From the NCBI GenBank assembly GCA_014529385.2, contig CM043949.1:108125977-108189976 (forward strand): a stretch of 64,000 bases of DNA, read 5' to 3'. The first letter of the stretch is position 1; every line of letters begins with the position of its first letter. Below are positions 10,901-20,586 of the stretch, in pieces. The notes beneath the pieces were generated by a model that did not search any database, had not been told where the DNA came from, and saw only the letters and a list, made by a program, of their open reading frames with translations. Source of the stretch: Adiantum capillus-veneris. Taxonomy: Eukaryota; Streptophyta; Polypodiopsida; Polypodiales; Pteridaceae. A program made the translations under genes and the position numbers.

Positions 10901-11813
10901 AAGAGTGAATGAGAGGACAATTAGCAAGTTTGTGTACAATCACATTTGTTGCAGATTTGGCACACCTTTGGATATTGTTTCTGATAATGGTCCAGGGTTT
11001 AGGAAGGGCTTGCTCACAGAAGTTTGTGAAGAGCTTCACATTCTACATCGTCATAGCACACCATACTACCCACAGTCAAATGGTTTGGTGGAGAAGGCTA
11101 ATGGTGTCATTGTAGGAATCATTAGAAAGATGGTGCAAAACAAGACAAAGTTGTGGGATGACTTCTTGGATGGTGCCTTGTGGGCGTATCGAACCACATA
11201 TAGGGAAGCCACGGAGTTCACACCATTTCACTTGGTCTATGGTCAAGAGGCTTTACAGCCAATTGAACTAAACATTCCAACAATGCGACTTCATGGCAAA
11301 TCAGCACAAGATGATCAAGAAGCATGGATGGATCGACTTCTTACCTTAGCCGAGCTTGAGTGGAAAAGAGGAGCATCATACGAGTGCTATAAGAGAAAAG
11401 CCACACAGACAAAGGAGAAGCTTGACAAGAAACTGAAGGACAAAGGCATCAATGAAGGAGATCTTGTGCTAAGGTATGACAATCGACTCGATAATCGTTT
11501 TGATGCCAAATTTGAAACAAGATGGCAGGGGCCATACATAGTCAAGAAGGATTTCAATTCAAGGTACTATCAACTTATGGACTTGAATGGGAAAGAGCAC
11601 TCCAGGAAGGTAAACGGCTATCGCTTGAAGCCTTACTTGAGTCGCCTTCTACCAAAGGATCTACCAGAGCCAAAGGCAACTATCCCATGTAAGTATTGTT
11701 CCATGAAGCATGAGTGTAACACAAACCAAAATTCCAAGGGGCCAAACAATGAAGATCTTGTCAAGGAATCTGAAGCACTCTCTTTGGAAAAGATTCTTTA
11801 TGATGGTACATGA
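7968..11813 (+). CDS. pol: pol polyprotein: protease C-terminus, RT, two RNase H domains, integrase
   Basis: This is an uninterrupted ORF of 1281 codons. Residues 1-90 finish the protease (ILGRPW). A Ser/Glu-rich linker follows. RT is at about 225-450 with F-I-D-D-F and both catalytic Asp present (372, 373). The ordinary RNase H at about 510-620 has Ser where the first catalytic Asp is expected. A second RNase H at about 655-785 keeps a D-E-D-D set (Asp664, Glu703, Asp729, Asp777 or 779). Integrase follows: H2C2 zinc finger (His877, His884, Cys912, Cys915), catalytic D946, D1006, E1042 with 35 residues between the last two, then a C-terminal SH3-like region (about 1150-1240). It replicates and inserts the element. 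No intact start joins it to the protease N-terminus because of the TAA just upstream. Confidence 0.93.
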   Translation: MHIHETPEIKVKMANNSKARCVGICKNVFVEAFGIKKAVDFYVMSTKGSGYPFILGRPWLMKMRALQDWESGKLICRNDNHKKVVFDMKEQRQEELREESSQSETEEGWTDSTSEEESSDSITEEESSIEVMGVRFKPSNQETSCQGLEEVGPQENEGVQDEGMLEGMLSTTLTKDEREEFKCVLRKFPRLFAKDYTDVRGVDVVQHKIELKPEATPKAQKLRRLGVIKEQALLKEVRKLLAAGFIYLVENSEWVSLVVVTPKKNGKWRVCVDYRPLNEATKRDQFPLPFQDEILNEVAGHEKYTVCDGYSGYFQIGIALEDQLKTTFITPWGCYAFRFMPFGLTNAPATFQRFMNMVFQAFFGKSIRVFIDDFCIYSSKSLHLQRVEEGLKKLYDMGGQLNPDKCHIGEDEVILLGHKVSYKGIEVDPSKAKALIELPSPKSLKEVISFIQKVKYMSRFIHLALELLHPLQKLTQQVEFAWSDELEEYFCNIKAILSELPTLMPPCWEYTFFVSSSAGKETIGAILLQQDPYSTRMRPIYFASRVMNALERDYTEAELMMLSLMFAVRKFRSYLLPKPFVILTAKNLFPWVSSQMNLSTRISKWIMELQEFQYSFKVEDSVRAQLAGILTYRVHEKEIKVPQVKTLPLPPPKIIPNAFTLFFDGAFRRAIGKAGGGLVLLNPSGEVVMKEKVNLLGSTNNNEAEYDTLLHGLKMCIGQGIKRLMVKGDALLIVKQILGIWACKNESLRTKVYAIRRMFNQFEEVQLYHIPRKQNEDADILAQQAVTCVEREVQVIMVAAAVKQPRYQGFESLDPIIGYILEGEFPPDFTKAQKRRLMKKASMYIFLEGSLYQRGKDKVCRRVPTIAEIPAILKGLHEEACGGHFSQELTVKKILLVGYVWPSLHVDVQHWCKSCHNCQINGNRRLVHGGRQIVLENGPFEKWGIDAMGPLPRTKNGKLYILVAVDYMTRWVEAQSVARVNERTISKFVYNHICCRFGTPLDIVSDNGPGFRKGLLTEVCEELHILHRHSTPYYPQSNGLVEKANGVIVGIIRKMVQNKTKLWDDFLDGALWAYRTTYREATEFTPFHLVYGQEALQPIELNIPTMRLHGKSAQDDQEAWMDRLLTLAELEWKRGASYECYKRKATQTKEKLDKKLKDKGINEGDLVLRYDNRLDNRFDAKFETRWQGPYIVKKDFNSRYYQLMDLNGKEHSRKVNGYRLKPYLSRLLPKDLPEPKATIPCKYCSMKHECNTNQNSKGPNNEDLVKESEALSLEKILYDGT

Positions 11814-11828
11814 ATATACCATCATCCT

Positions 11829-11841
11829 GGGGGAGGGCTAA
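11829..11841 (+). promoter_or_regulatory. Polypurine tract of the Tat-type element
   Basis: GGGGGAGGGCTAA lies directly before the TG of the 3' LTR, where plus-strand DNA synthesis is primed. Confidence 0.7.
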
Positions 11842-14216
11842 TGATAGCCATTTTTCGACTCTCTGTAATTGCCATAGTGAGTTATCTCACCCTATCAAAT
11901 CACTCAAACACTGTGGTTACCCTCACCCTTTCACTGTATATAGGCGCGTGTGAGTTAGGGGACTTTTCCCATATCTCCTTACTGAAATAAAAAACCCTCA
12001 ATTAGCTAGTTGAGCCAAAAATATAAAAAAAATATAAAAAATATAAGTATATTATGGCCCATGCGTATGTAAATATTTCTTTGTATATAGGGCCTAAATA
12101 AAATATTTTTTCATAATTATTTTGGTATTTATTTAAATATTTCTACCTAGGTGTGTGTTATTTATGCTCTGTACATTGCCTCACCATTACCACAATTTTT
12201 CTTACCATTTTTCATACTCTTTATTCCATATAGAAATATTTTCATGTAAGCTTCTCTTATATTTGGTGTAACTCCACCCCAACAAAAATCCAAAAAAACT
12301 AGTTTTATTTATGTGTATATTTTTTCACTATTGTGATTTTTCCCTTCTTACATCTATTTTGTTTTTTTTCTAAAAAATTAGAACACCAAAAATATTTATC
12401 TTTTTATGATAGCCTCATAATGAGAGAGATTTCTTTTGAACCCTTTATATTTTTTCCACTTATATTATTTATATTTGACATGTACATATTTTTTAGACCC
12501 CTCAATATTTGATTTTCTTAGTTGTACTATTCACTTATATCATGATCTCAAGAATATCTTCAATTATAGACCTACCAAATAAGGTCAAGGGTAGGTGGCA
12601 TGCATACATGCAACTATGGAGGGCTCACTCTTGGAGGTATTCAAAAGAATCATCCAAAGAAGGACCCCACAAGGACTTTGTGCAGTGGAAAAAAACAGTC
12701 GGTTTTGCTGAATTTTTAAAGTTCACTTGCTCTCCGAATTTGAAAAGGTGATACAAACAAAAGTTGTAGCTCGTGGGCTGAACTTTTGCCTCAAATTTTT
12801 TCATATTTTTTTGAGCTATGAGCTGTGAGCTATGATTTTATTAGTGGACCCCAGTTTTCCCATGCTATGCAGCCACACTCTCTCTTCCACTTTATCATTT
12901 TCCTCTTTCACACACACTTCTCCACTCATCATTCCCACCTCTCTCACCACTCCTCTCTGCACCCTACTCACCTTCTCCTCAACCTTGAAGAATAAGAGAA
13001 ACCATGGTGAACTCATACCTCCCACACACAATTCCATTCCAAAATTGACCACCTAGTCTCATTTTTCCTCCTCCAAATTACCCATATCTATCAAAAAACC
13101 ACAAAATTGAGCCTCTTCTCTTAAAAGACAGCATCATGGTGGTTGATTACTCAACTTCAATTACCTTGTCTCTCAAGGAAGGTCAAGAGTGGAGAAAAAA
13201 TGTACCGTCAAAGCTAGTGGACCGTCAACAAGCATCAAAATTGGCCCTACTCAAGACACTTGGAGCATCAACCTTGTAAGAAATCCACCTTTTCTTACCT
13301 CTTAAGAGTTTTCTTCCTTATTTGTATCCTACATGGATACTCCCATTGTAAATTTCCAATTCCATTTATAAATTAATACTAACTCTACTAACACTAACCC
13401 ACTATGAAAAGTCCTATCACCTCCATTTCTCTCCTCTCTCTTTCCCCACCAACTTCTTGATAATTCCAAGCAAAAGAAATTAGATAAATTGCTGAAAATC
13501 TAACCCAACCATGGTTAGAGGAGTAACCCTAGCCTTCAAAATTGCTATAAAAGGAGGGTGTAGCTAGCACAAAAAAGGGGGGAGAAGAAAGAGCACTATG
13601 CTATAGCTTGAGAAGCCAAGCTCAACCTCTTGAGAAGGAGCTCTTGAGTGGAATCTCATTGGCATTAGGCATATGTATGTGTTGTATTAGGGGTGATTAG
13701 CAAGGGAACTCTATGCCATTGTAAGAGAGAGTGATCATTCCATTGAGAGTAGGAAATCTATCATTTCTCCTACTAGTGTAAGCCCAACATTTGCTGAATC
13801 AAGGAGGGTGAATTTGGACTAAGCATGGATACCTTGTCTCCCTTCCAACGAGAAATCATGGACAATAATGATGTGTAAGTGTCTTGGTGTTTTATTTAAG
13901 TTCTTGATAGCTTGTCTCCGGGTATTGTAATCAATTTAGCCATAAATCCCACATGCTGTAAGAGGGCGACAAGGTGGAGAGGACTCCCCTGGCCTTAAGA
14001 CAGTGATTGGGGTGGCTTTTTCCTTGTGATGTGTTGTGGTGTAATTTACTCAGGATATGTTGAACAAATACTAATCTCACTTTGATTGGTCATGACAGAT
14101 TTGTAAGAAGGCATTAGTGCAACAAGCACTCCCTTCCCCCTTCTCTCTCTTTCTTACATATATATATATATATGTTTGCTTGATCATTAACGATACACTT
14201 CAAAGCAGCCCGAGCA

Positions 14217-14270
<54 letters not shown>

Positions 14271-14533
14271 CGTGTTTTAGTGCGTGAGAGTGTTCCATTG
14301 GTGTTAGGGTTAGTGTAAATTCCTTGCTTGTTTGTGGGTTGCTCTAACGATTCTCCTCTTTTGCGTCCTAGTTCGGTCTTAAACTAGGTGGTGCCCCTTG
14401 TGTAGTTGGGATTTGGCTGTGGGTTTGTTGTTTTGGTTTGTGTTGTGTTGTGCCCCAGCCCCATTGAGCAGCACGGGAGCCTTGAAGGGTGTCTAGAGGT
14501 TTCTCTTCTTGTTGCCCGCCCCGGACCGCTTCA
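11842..14533 (+). repeat. 3' LTR of the Tat-type element
   Basis: The 2692-bp partner of 2119-4873 starts TGATAGCC and ends CGCTTCA. The 63-bp length difference is explained mainly by the (CA)(TA) and (CT) microsatellites and by a short insertion near 12020. Substitutions are sparse. TATAAAAG is at 13546-13553. Confidence 0.93.
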
Positions 14534-14878
14534 GCGCGTATCCCAAAGGAACTTTTTTCCCAATGGGTTTTTTCCCTTTGGTGATCCAGGTAATAGACCC
14601 TAATTGAGAACTTCATCATTCTATTTCCCTTGTACATACTTTTCGTAAATAAATAGAAGCCTCCTCATTATGCTATTAGAACGGACAAATGCAACATCAT
14701 CTCTCACAGTAGACATATTCCGACCAATGAAGATGCTACATCGAATTGAACCTCATCAAAATATTCAAAGACAAATGTAGACGATCAGCCTACCAACAAC
14801 CAGTCAAAACCTTCCACAACCTCCACAGACACTTTTCAATAGTGCCCGAGGACGGGCACTAAAATCGGAAGGGGGAAA
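14534..14878 (+). mobile_element. 3' internal end of an older LTR element, with hairpin and polypurine tract
   Basis: This is the sequence between the Tat insertion and the LTR at 14879. It ends with an 8-bp-stem hairpin (AGTGCCCG, loop AGGA, CGGGCACT; 14841-14860) and then a polypurine tract GGAAGGGGGAAA (14867-14878). With 1-2118 it forms the 3' part of the element that received the Tat insertion. No coding potential is kept. Confidence 0.65.
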
Positions 14879-16320
14879 TGTTAACTGAGCCAACGTCAGT
14901 TAACAAGAGCTGCTAAAGATCAAAGCCTTATGAATGCACATCGAAGATGAATATGAAGAAGCAATGACGATTGGAGTTACACATTTTTCACATTTTTCCA
15001 AAATGGCCATCTATTGTAATTTCTCAATTTATTTAGCCATTGTGATAATTGTAACATGTTATGGGCTCAATAAGAGTTCCAAGATGTAGATCATATGTCA
15101 CTTAGTGTACCTGGGTTGCAGATACAATAAGTGTGGAGCCTCAAAGGTCTTGGGCGTCGGAGATTACACATTTTAGACCTTGGCTAAAGTATAAAAGCCA
15201 ACTTTGTAAAGTTTTAATCAAGTTTTGGATAATGAAATACACAGCGTGAGCTAACGGCGCTCACCTCTCTCCTTCTCACGCTTCCTACTCCCTCTCTAGT
15301 TGTCACATTGCATTCGCGTTTGTTGCATTGCAACTGCAGGTAAGAGCTCTATGCATTGACGTAAACAGATCATAGTAATTCGTAGTTTTTGGCATCGCCG
15401 ACCCGCGTCCTAATTTTATCATAACTAGAAATTTACACTTTCAAATCAAAAACTAAGCATAGGCGGGGTATTGGGACATCATTGCTAAGCATTTAGATGC
15501 ATTCTGGGTTAAAAACGACTAGGTCAAAAATCCACTGCTGTTAATAATGGTGATTTTGGAACTTGACCTAAAGTGTGGTTTGAGACCATAAGCATGTGTG
15601 CTTAGGTCTTATAAACATGTCCTAACGACGTGAGTTTTTGTAAGTTTTATATAAGTTTTTGGGATAATAGAAACGCAGCGTGAGCTAACGACGCTCACTT
15701 CTCTCCTTATCGCGCTTCCTACTCCCTCCTCGGTTGTCACATTGCAGTCATGTCTGTTGTGTTGCGACCACAGGTAAGAGCTCTATGCATTGACATAAGC
15801 ATTTCATGGTAGTAGATTTTGGTGTCGCCGACCCGCGGCCTAATTTCATCATAAGTAGGAATTTACAATTCAAAATCAAAAACTAAGTATAGGTGGGGTG
15901 TTGGGGCATCATTGCTAAGCATTTAGATACATTTTGGGTCAAAAACGACAAAGTCAAAAACTCACTTTGCTGTTAATAATCACGATTTTTGCACTTGACC
16001 TAAAGTGAGGTTTGAAATCATAAGCATGTGTGCTTAGGTTTGATAATCATATCCTAGAAGTTTTGTTACGTTTGGATGCCATTTGATGCTGTAACGGATG
16101 TGATTTGTTTGCCGATGAGAAATTGGCTTTTGGTGATTTCTGTCATTTGAGTGTAGCTTGAGTTAGATGCAATTTGTTTGTTGTTTTCCAAGAGATTGAC
16201 AACCTCTTGTAGCCTCTATGCACTAGTCGAGTCAGCTTCGTCCCATGGATTGACAATTATATTTGTGGTTCTTGCTATGTCTGCAATAAGATAGGAGTGA
16301 GGTTAGACACCCGTCCCACA
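14879..16320 (+). repeat. LTR of the older element with internal tandem duplication
   Basis: It begins TGTTAACTGA after a polypurine tract and ends CCCACA. A stretch with TATAAAAGCCAACTTT (about 15190-15205) is shared with the LTRs at 27624-28588 and 55405-56369 of the giant element, so the families are related. About 430 bp is present twice in tandem: near 15210-15628 and 15645-16060, each with CGTGAGCTAACG and GTAAGAGCTCTATGCATTGA. Without the duplication the length would be about 1 kb, like its relatives. No second LTR of this copy is seen. Confidence 0.7.
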
Positions 16321-16549
16321 TATGACCTCACCTTGTCCACAAGAACTAATTGGTGACGTGCATCCTAACTTGCAAGGAGGATTCAAAACTAAAGGTTGTG
16401 AGATCAAACCCTTAATTGAGGGTAGCCATGTAACCTCCACCATAATAAGAAATGACTATCCTCCACCATAGTGAGCAAGCCAAACTTTCATTGGTACCTT
16501 ATCCTACAACTTAATAAAAGAGATTTACATGTACGAAGGGGCAATTTAG
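16321..16549. other. Short intergenic stretch
   Basis: No ORF or repeat is recognised. The LTR relic ends at 16320 and a transposon-like terminus starts at 16550. Confidence 0.5.
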
Positions 16550-17369
16550 CACTAGTGTGGTGACTTAAGAATGTAAAAGTGTCCTTTCAGGGTCTTGGGA
16601 AAACAATCAATACTCTTGATCAACATTTCATTTGTTCTCATGCTTACTTGAGCTTGAGTATGAAAGAAAAATCTATATGGAAAAATAATCAATGGATAAA
16701 TTCCTTACCATTTGGTCCTCCAAAGTGGATGTAATGGTGCAACTAGAGAAAACAGCAAAATGACAAGGTCAATCTAATCCTTACTATTTGGTCATGGCAA
16801 GTCTCCAAAGTGGATGTAATAGTGCAACTAGCAAAAACAACAAAATGAGAAGGCCAACCCTAATGACGTTAGGAAAATTTTTAGGTAAGCAAGGCACTTT
16901 TCCCCAGTAACTTCAATGGGTTGTTGATCATAATCTATGGTTTTTAAGGCACCATAATTTTTTTGGAAAATATAATTAGCTAAAAATATCACATTATTCT
17001 CAATCTGTTGACCTATTATTGATGTTTCTACACCTATGCTCATAATTGCCACTAAGAAGATGTTATCATGATATAGTTTTGTCCTCAACTTACATATATT
17101 TCTATAGAAACTCTCAAAACCATTGAAAGGTGCCAAACTTGGAGACATGTATAATAAACTAGTAAACCTGCACACACAAAAAAACATGCTTCCACATTAT
17201 GTTCTTTACATTCCATGGAAAAAATACTAACTAATTACTAACTAACAACAAAATTATATATGTATTGGGGAGTCTTTATACTATTTGCAAAATGAGTATG
17301 CTTGCCTATCAAATCACTTTTATAAAGAAGAATACATTTTCTTGTTAAGATGACTTTGACTTTCATCTT

Positions 17370-17598
17370 AGCCTTTGGGAAATGGAAGGATTTGGACGAG
17401 TGGAATAGATTAATTGGCACCGTAGATATTGGTCCGCAAGGATAAGGACGTGGCTTCCCTGGGGTGGCCCCCTTGTTAGCCCATGTTTGGTCTATTGGAG
17501 ATATCATGGCTCGGCATGAGAATGATAAGAATCTGTAATTTTTTGAGCTAGTCAATATAATCCCCCACTCACCATTGTGCGTTAAAAAAAAAAAAAAA
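17370..17598 (+). mobile_element. LINE 3' end fragment with poly(A)
   Basis: It ends TGAGCTAGTCAATATAATCC then CACTCACCATTGTGCG and an A-run of about 16. The same 3' end occurs in reverse at 18165-18340 and at 20590-20720, the latter continuing into LINE coding sequence. This is a 5'-truncated LINE insertion or a derived SINE. Confidence 0.6.
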
Positions 17599-18164
17599 AG
17601 AAGATGACTTTGACTTATCCATTGTTGCATTTTTAGTTTTATGGGGTATTAGGTGCCATAAGACTAAGAAAGAATGGTACTCTGATGTGAAATCTATGTG
17701 CACAATGAACTTTGCAGCAAGCCACATCCAACCTTTAAAAACCCCAAATGTTCTATAAAACAGTATAGTCAAATTCATCCAATCTGTAAAAATCCCAAAG
17801 GTTCTATAGTACAATCAAACTCTTGCACATACTAAGTAACTCAAAATATGGACGACTACTATTCCTTTTAAGCATTTGGCATGTTGAAAATGACAATAGC
17901 TAACCATATAGCACTTTGAACCTCACACAAAGATGACTTCATAGGTTGCCATCATTTACTAAATTACAAAAGAGACTCCAAAAACAGCACACATTTTTTG
18001 GCACAATTTAGGTTGAAGTTCATTTGCAAGTACAAAGTTAATGGTCAAACCCATACACCCAAAAATTGCCAATGCCAAGTTTTCTTCATTTGTTAACACA
18101 ATTTGAAGGAGATATAACACTTCAAAATGGATCTTTTCCAATATTTCTAGAGATTTAATTGGTT

Positions 18165-18345
18165 TTTTTTTTTGCAAAACTCACAATGGGGAGTGGATTA
18201 TTTGATCAACCCAAAAAATTACAAATTCTTGCCATGCTCGTCTCTAGCCATGACATCACGAGGATACCATAGATACATCGACTGACAGGGAAGCCACCAC
18301 AGGAGGTCCACGTCTTTAACCTTGCGATCCGGTTACTATGATGCT
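18165..18345 (-). mobile_element. LINE 3' end fragment, minus strand
   Basis: A T-run is followed by CAAAACTCACAATGGGGAGT and CATGCTCGTCTCTAGCCATG. It matches the 3' untranslated end of the LINE at 20587-22760 and the + strand fragment at 17370-17598. Confidence 0.6.
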
Positions 18346-18420
18346 CATTAGCTTGATCCACTTATCCTAGAGAGTTAATTGGTTACCAAGACATAAAAGT
18401 GTCCTGTTAGCAATGCAATG

Positions 18421-18789
18421 CTAAAGCCATGTCATGTGTGCAAGGAAAGTTTAGAGTTGAGAATTTGGCTTACCTACAAAAAGGGTAGAGATGAGGTGCA
18501 AAGTTATGAGGTGTCAAACTTGGTCTTACCTCCAAAAAGGGTTAGAGATAAGTGCAAAACTATGAGAATCAAACTCCCAATCAAGACTTGCACCCTCTAC
18601 TAAACATGCCCCTGCTCAGCGTGGACGGATTGACCCCAATGATTTGGTTGCGTGTAGCATATCACCCTAGTCAAATGCACTTTGTCATTGTGAGCCATTG
18701 ACACATACATTGAATTGCATAAGGGAAGACACACAACGTGGTAAGAGAGAGTATCATACCTTGTAGTAATCAATCGTTTATGGTCCACC
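18421..18789. other. Intergenic stretch, nothing recognised
   Basis: Short ORFs only, apart from a small direct repeat of the phrase CTACAAAAAGGGTAGAGAT / CTCCAAAAAGGGTTAGAGAT near 18472-18551. Confidence 0.4.
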
Positions 18790-19650
18790 TTTCAATTTAG
18801 TTCAACCTGTGGTTTCTTGGTAATTGGCTTGTTTGTCTCGATCTTTGATTTAAGTGACTATACCAACCTTGCATGCCTAGAGTAATCACTAGTAAAAGGC
18901 ATAAAGCAATGAGCATCCATGATTTTGGAATGATGGAGCATACATATGGCCATAAACATCACAATGGAGAATTTGCAATTTGTGAGTAGCCTCTCCACAG
19001 AACCATCCTTAGGAAACTTACAGCCCTACCTTTTGCTCAAAATACATATTTCATGTACATTTGTAAAAGGTTTCTCAAAAGGGGAAACAAAGGAACCATA
19101 TCATGATTTTTGGAAATACAATGCACTGACAAAATTCTAATTACGGTAGCATGCATGCCAAAATTTCACATATGAAATAGCCTTAGCATCAGAAACTATG
19201 TATGTTGAGTTTTTCACATATTTTTTGTAAGCATTGAACTTATACAACCCATGAAACAAAGTGAGGCCACAATTGTATCTTCAATATCACCAAAACTTAG
19301 ATCATACACGATACATGTGTCATCCACAAACTTGTATATAAGATCAAGTTTTGAAAGTATTGATAATAACAAAGAAATATGCTTTTGGACTCCAAGTCTA
19401 TGGAAGTACTCATAACAAAGTTTTGAAAGTACCATTAACAAAGAAATATCCTTTTAGACTCCAATTATATGGAAAGCATCCACAATTGGGAGTGTGAAAG
19501 AATTGCCATCTGGAGTAATAGCAAGCTTAATGTCCCCAACTCCAAAACTTGACACATGTGACATCATTCCTAGTAATGATGGTGCCAAAAGAAATATGCT
19601 CCACTCATAGCTAAAGTTGAACTAAGTGTAAAAGAGAGCCCTCTAATTTT
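18790..19650 (-). pseudogene. Ty1/copia fragment (gag-pre-integrase and integrase N-terminus)
   Basis: Reading the - strand from 19650 downward gives a stop-ridden copia order. First there is the segment after the protease with an S-S-F-G-V-G-D-like stretch, then a G-V-Q-K-like stretch. An L-Q-I-L-H-C-D-V-Y-G-H-M block near 18960-18990 corresponds to the start of the copia integrase core (usually L-x-L-x-H-x-D-V-C-G-P-M). About 60 bp is duplicated within 19340-19470. Only a fragment remains and no LTR is seen next to it. Confidence 0.55.
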
Positions 19651-20586
19651 GGCACCAATAAGCAATATTAAATACTAAATACCAAACTCTACAAGAGGTA
19701 CCGTGGAGTTTGGGGCTACAATCTTTATGTCATTGTTTTGCAAGATTCTCTCTCTCCCTCTTATGCTATGTAATTGCTAATCAAGTCTACATCTCCTCTC
19801 TTATACTCTTTCATTATCACGATTATGTGTGCGTGTGTGTGTAAGATGTCATAGTCTAGGTGTGTGTGTGTGTGTGTGTGTGTGTAAGATGTCATAGTCT
19901 AGGTGTGTGTGTACTTGGGTTTCTTGGAAGAGATGGTGATAGGTTGACAGTTGTCTGTAAGAGAAAATTGGAATTGATGCAACCGTTCTCCCATCTCCTT
20001 CCCAAAAAAAATTGTATCCAAAATTGCATCTATTTCCGGCCTTTGATCCCCCTTGGTGATAAAAATAAAGAGAGGGGTTCTAAGCAAGCATGCGGTGGGA
20101 AAGAGATCAACCTTCACCAATTAACACCCTTTAGTATCTTCTTTTCCTTATAGTTTACATCTAAGCCGTGGCTTTGAACAAGGCTCCACTGTCTTGTTAA
20201 ACGTTGAACGATTCTACTTTTCAAGATACCTTGCAAAACTTAGGTTTTAGCTCTTTACTACCTATAATAATCTACAAATCATGTGCTTTTGATTCTACAT
20301 ATATTTGATTCTACATATGTTTGCACTGATTTGTCAGGGTTTTTGTATCCTTTTGCATTCAATTTATAAATATTATTTTCCCTTATTGCAATTTGTGAGC
20401 TCATATACATTGAGTTTCCACATTAATATTATTAATCTTGCTTGGAGAGTTGAAATCAAGAATAGAAGTTAATTCTTTTGACTAGTGCATAAACATTGGC
20501 CATGAAAGGTCAAGATTTAACAAAGCAAAGTTAACCCTTGAGGTGAATTCTTAGTGCATAAACATTGGCCATGAAAGGTCAAGATT
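19651..20586. other. Intergenic stretch with (GT)n and a short tandem duplication
   Basis: (GT)n at 19859-19884 lies inside a repeated phrase GTAAGATGTCATAGTCTAGG (19841 and 19886). A 40-bp phrase with CATAAACATTGGCCATGAAAGG is repeated at about 20486-20517 and 20551-20586, the second copy abutting the LINE poly(T) end. No gene is recognised. Confidence 0.5.

Larger units (their letters stand above)
16550..18420. mobile_element. Third, diverged copy of the TTAA-targeting CACTAG-ended transposon
   Basis: The left end reads CACTAGTGTGGT followed by AAAAGTGTCCTTTCAGGGT-like sequence. This closely matches the reverse complement of the right end of the element at 29890-31210. The right end (18375-18420) has GACATAAAAGTGTCCTGTTA, matching that element's left end in reverse. 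Flanks are TTAG and CTAA rather than perfect TTAA, so this copy is older. Inside are two LINE 3' ends and an 85-bp tandem duplication near 16698-16860. It contains no transposase. Confidence 0.5.
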
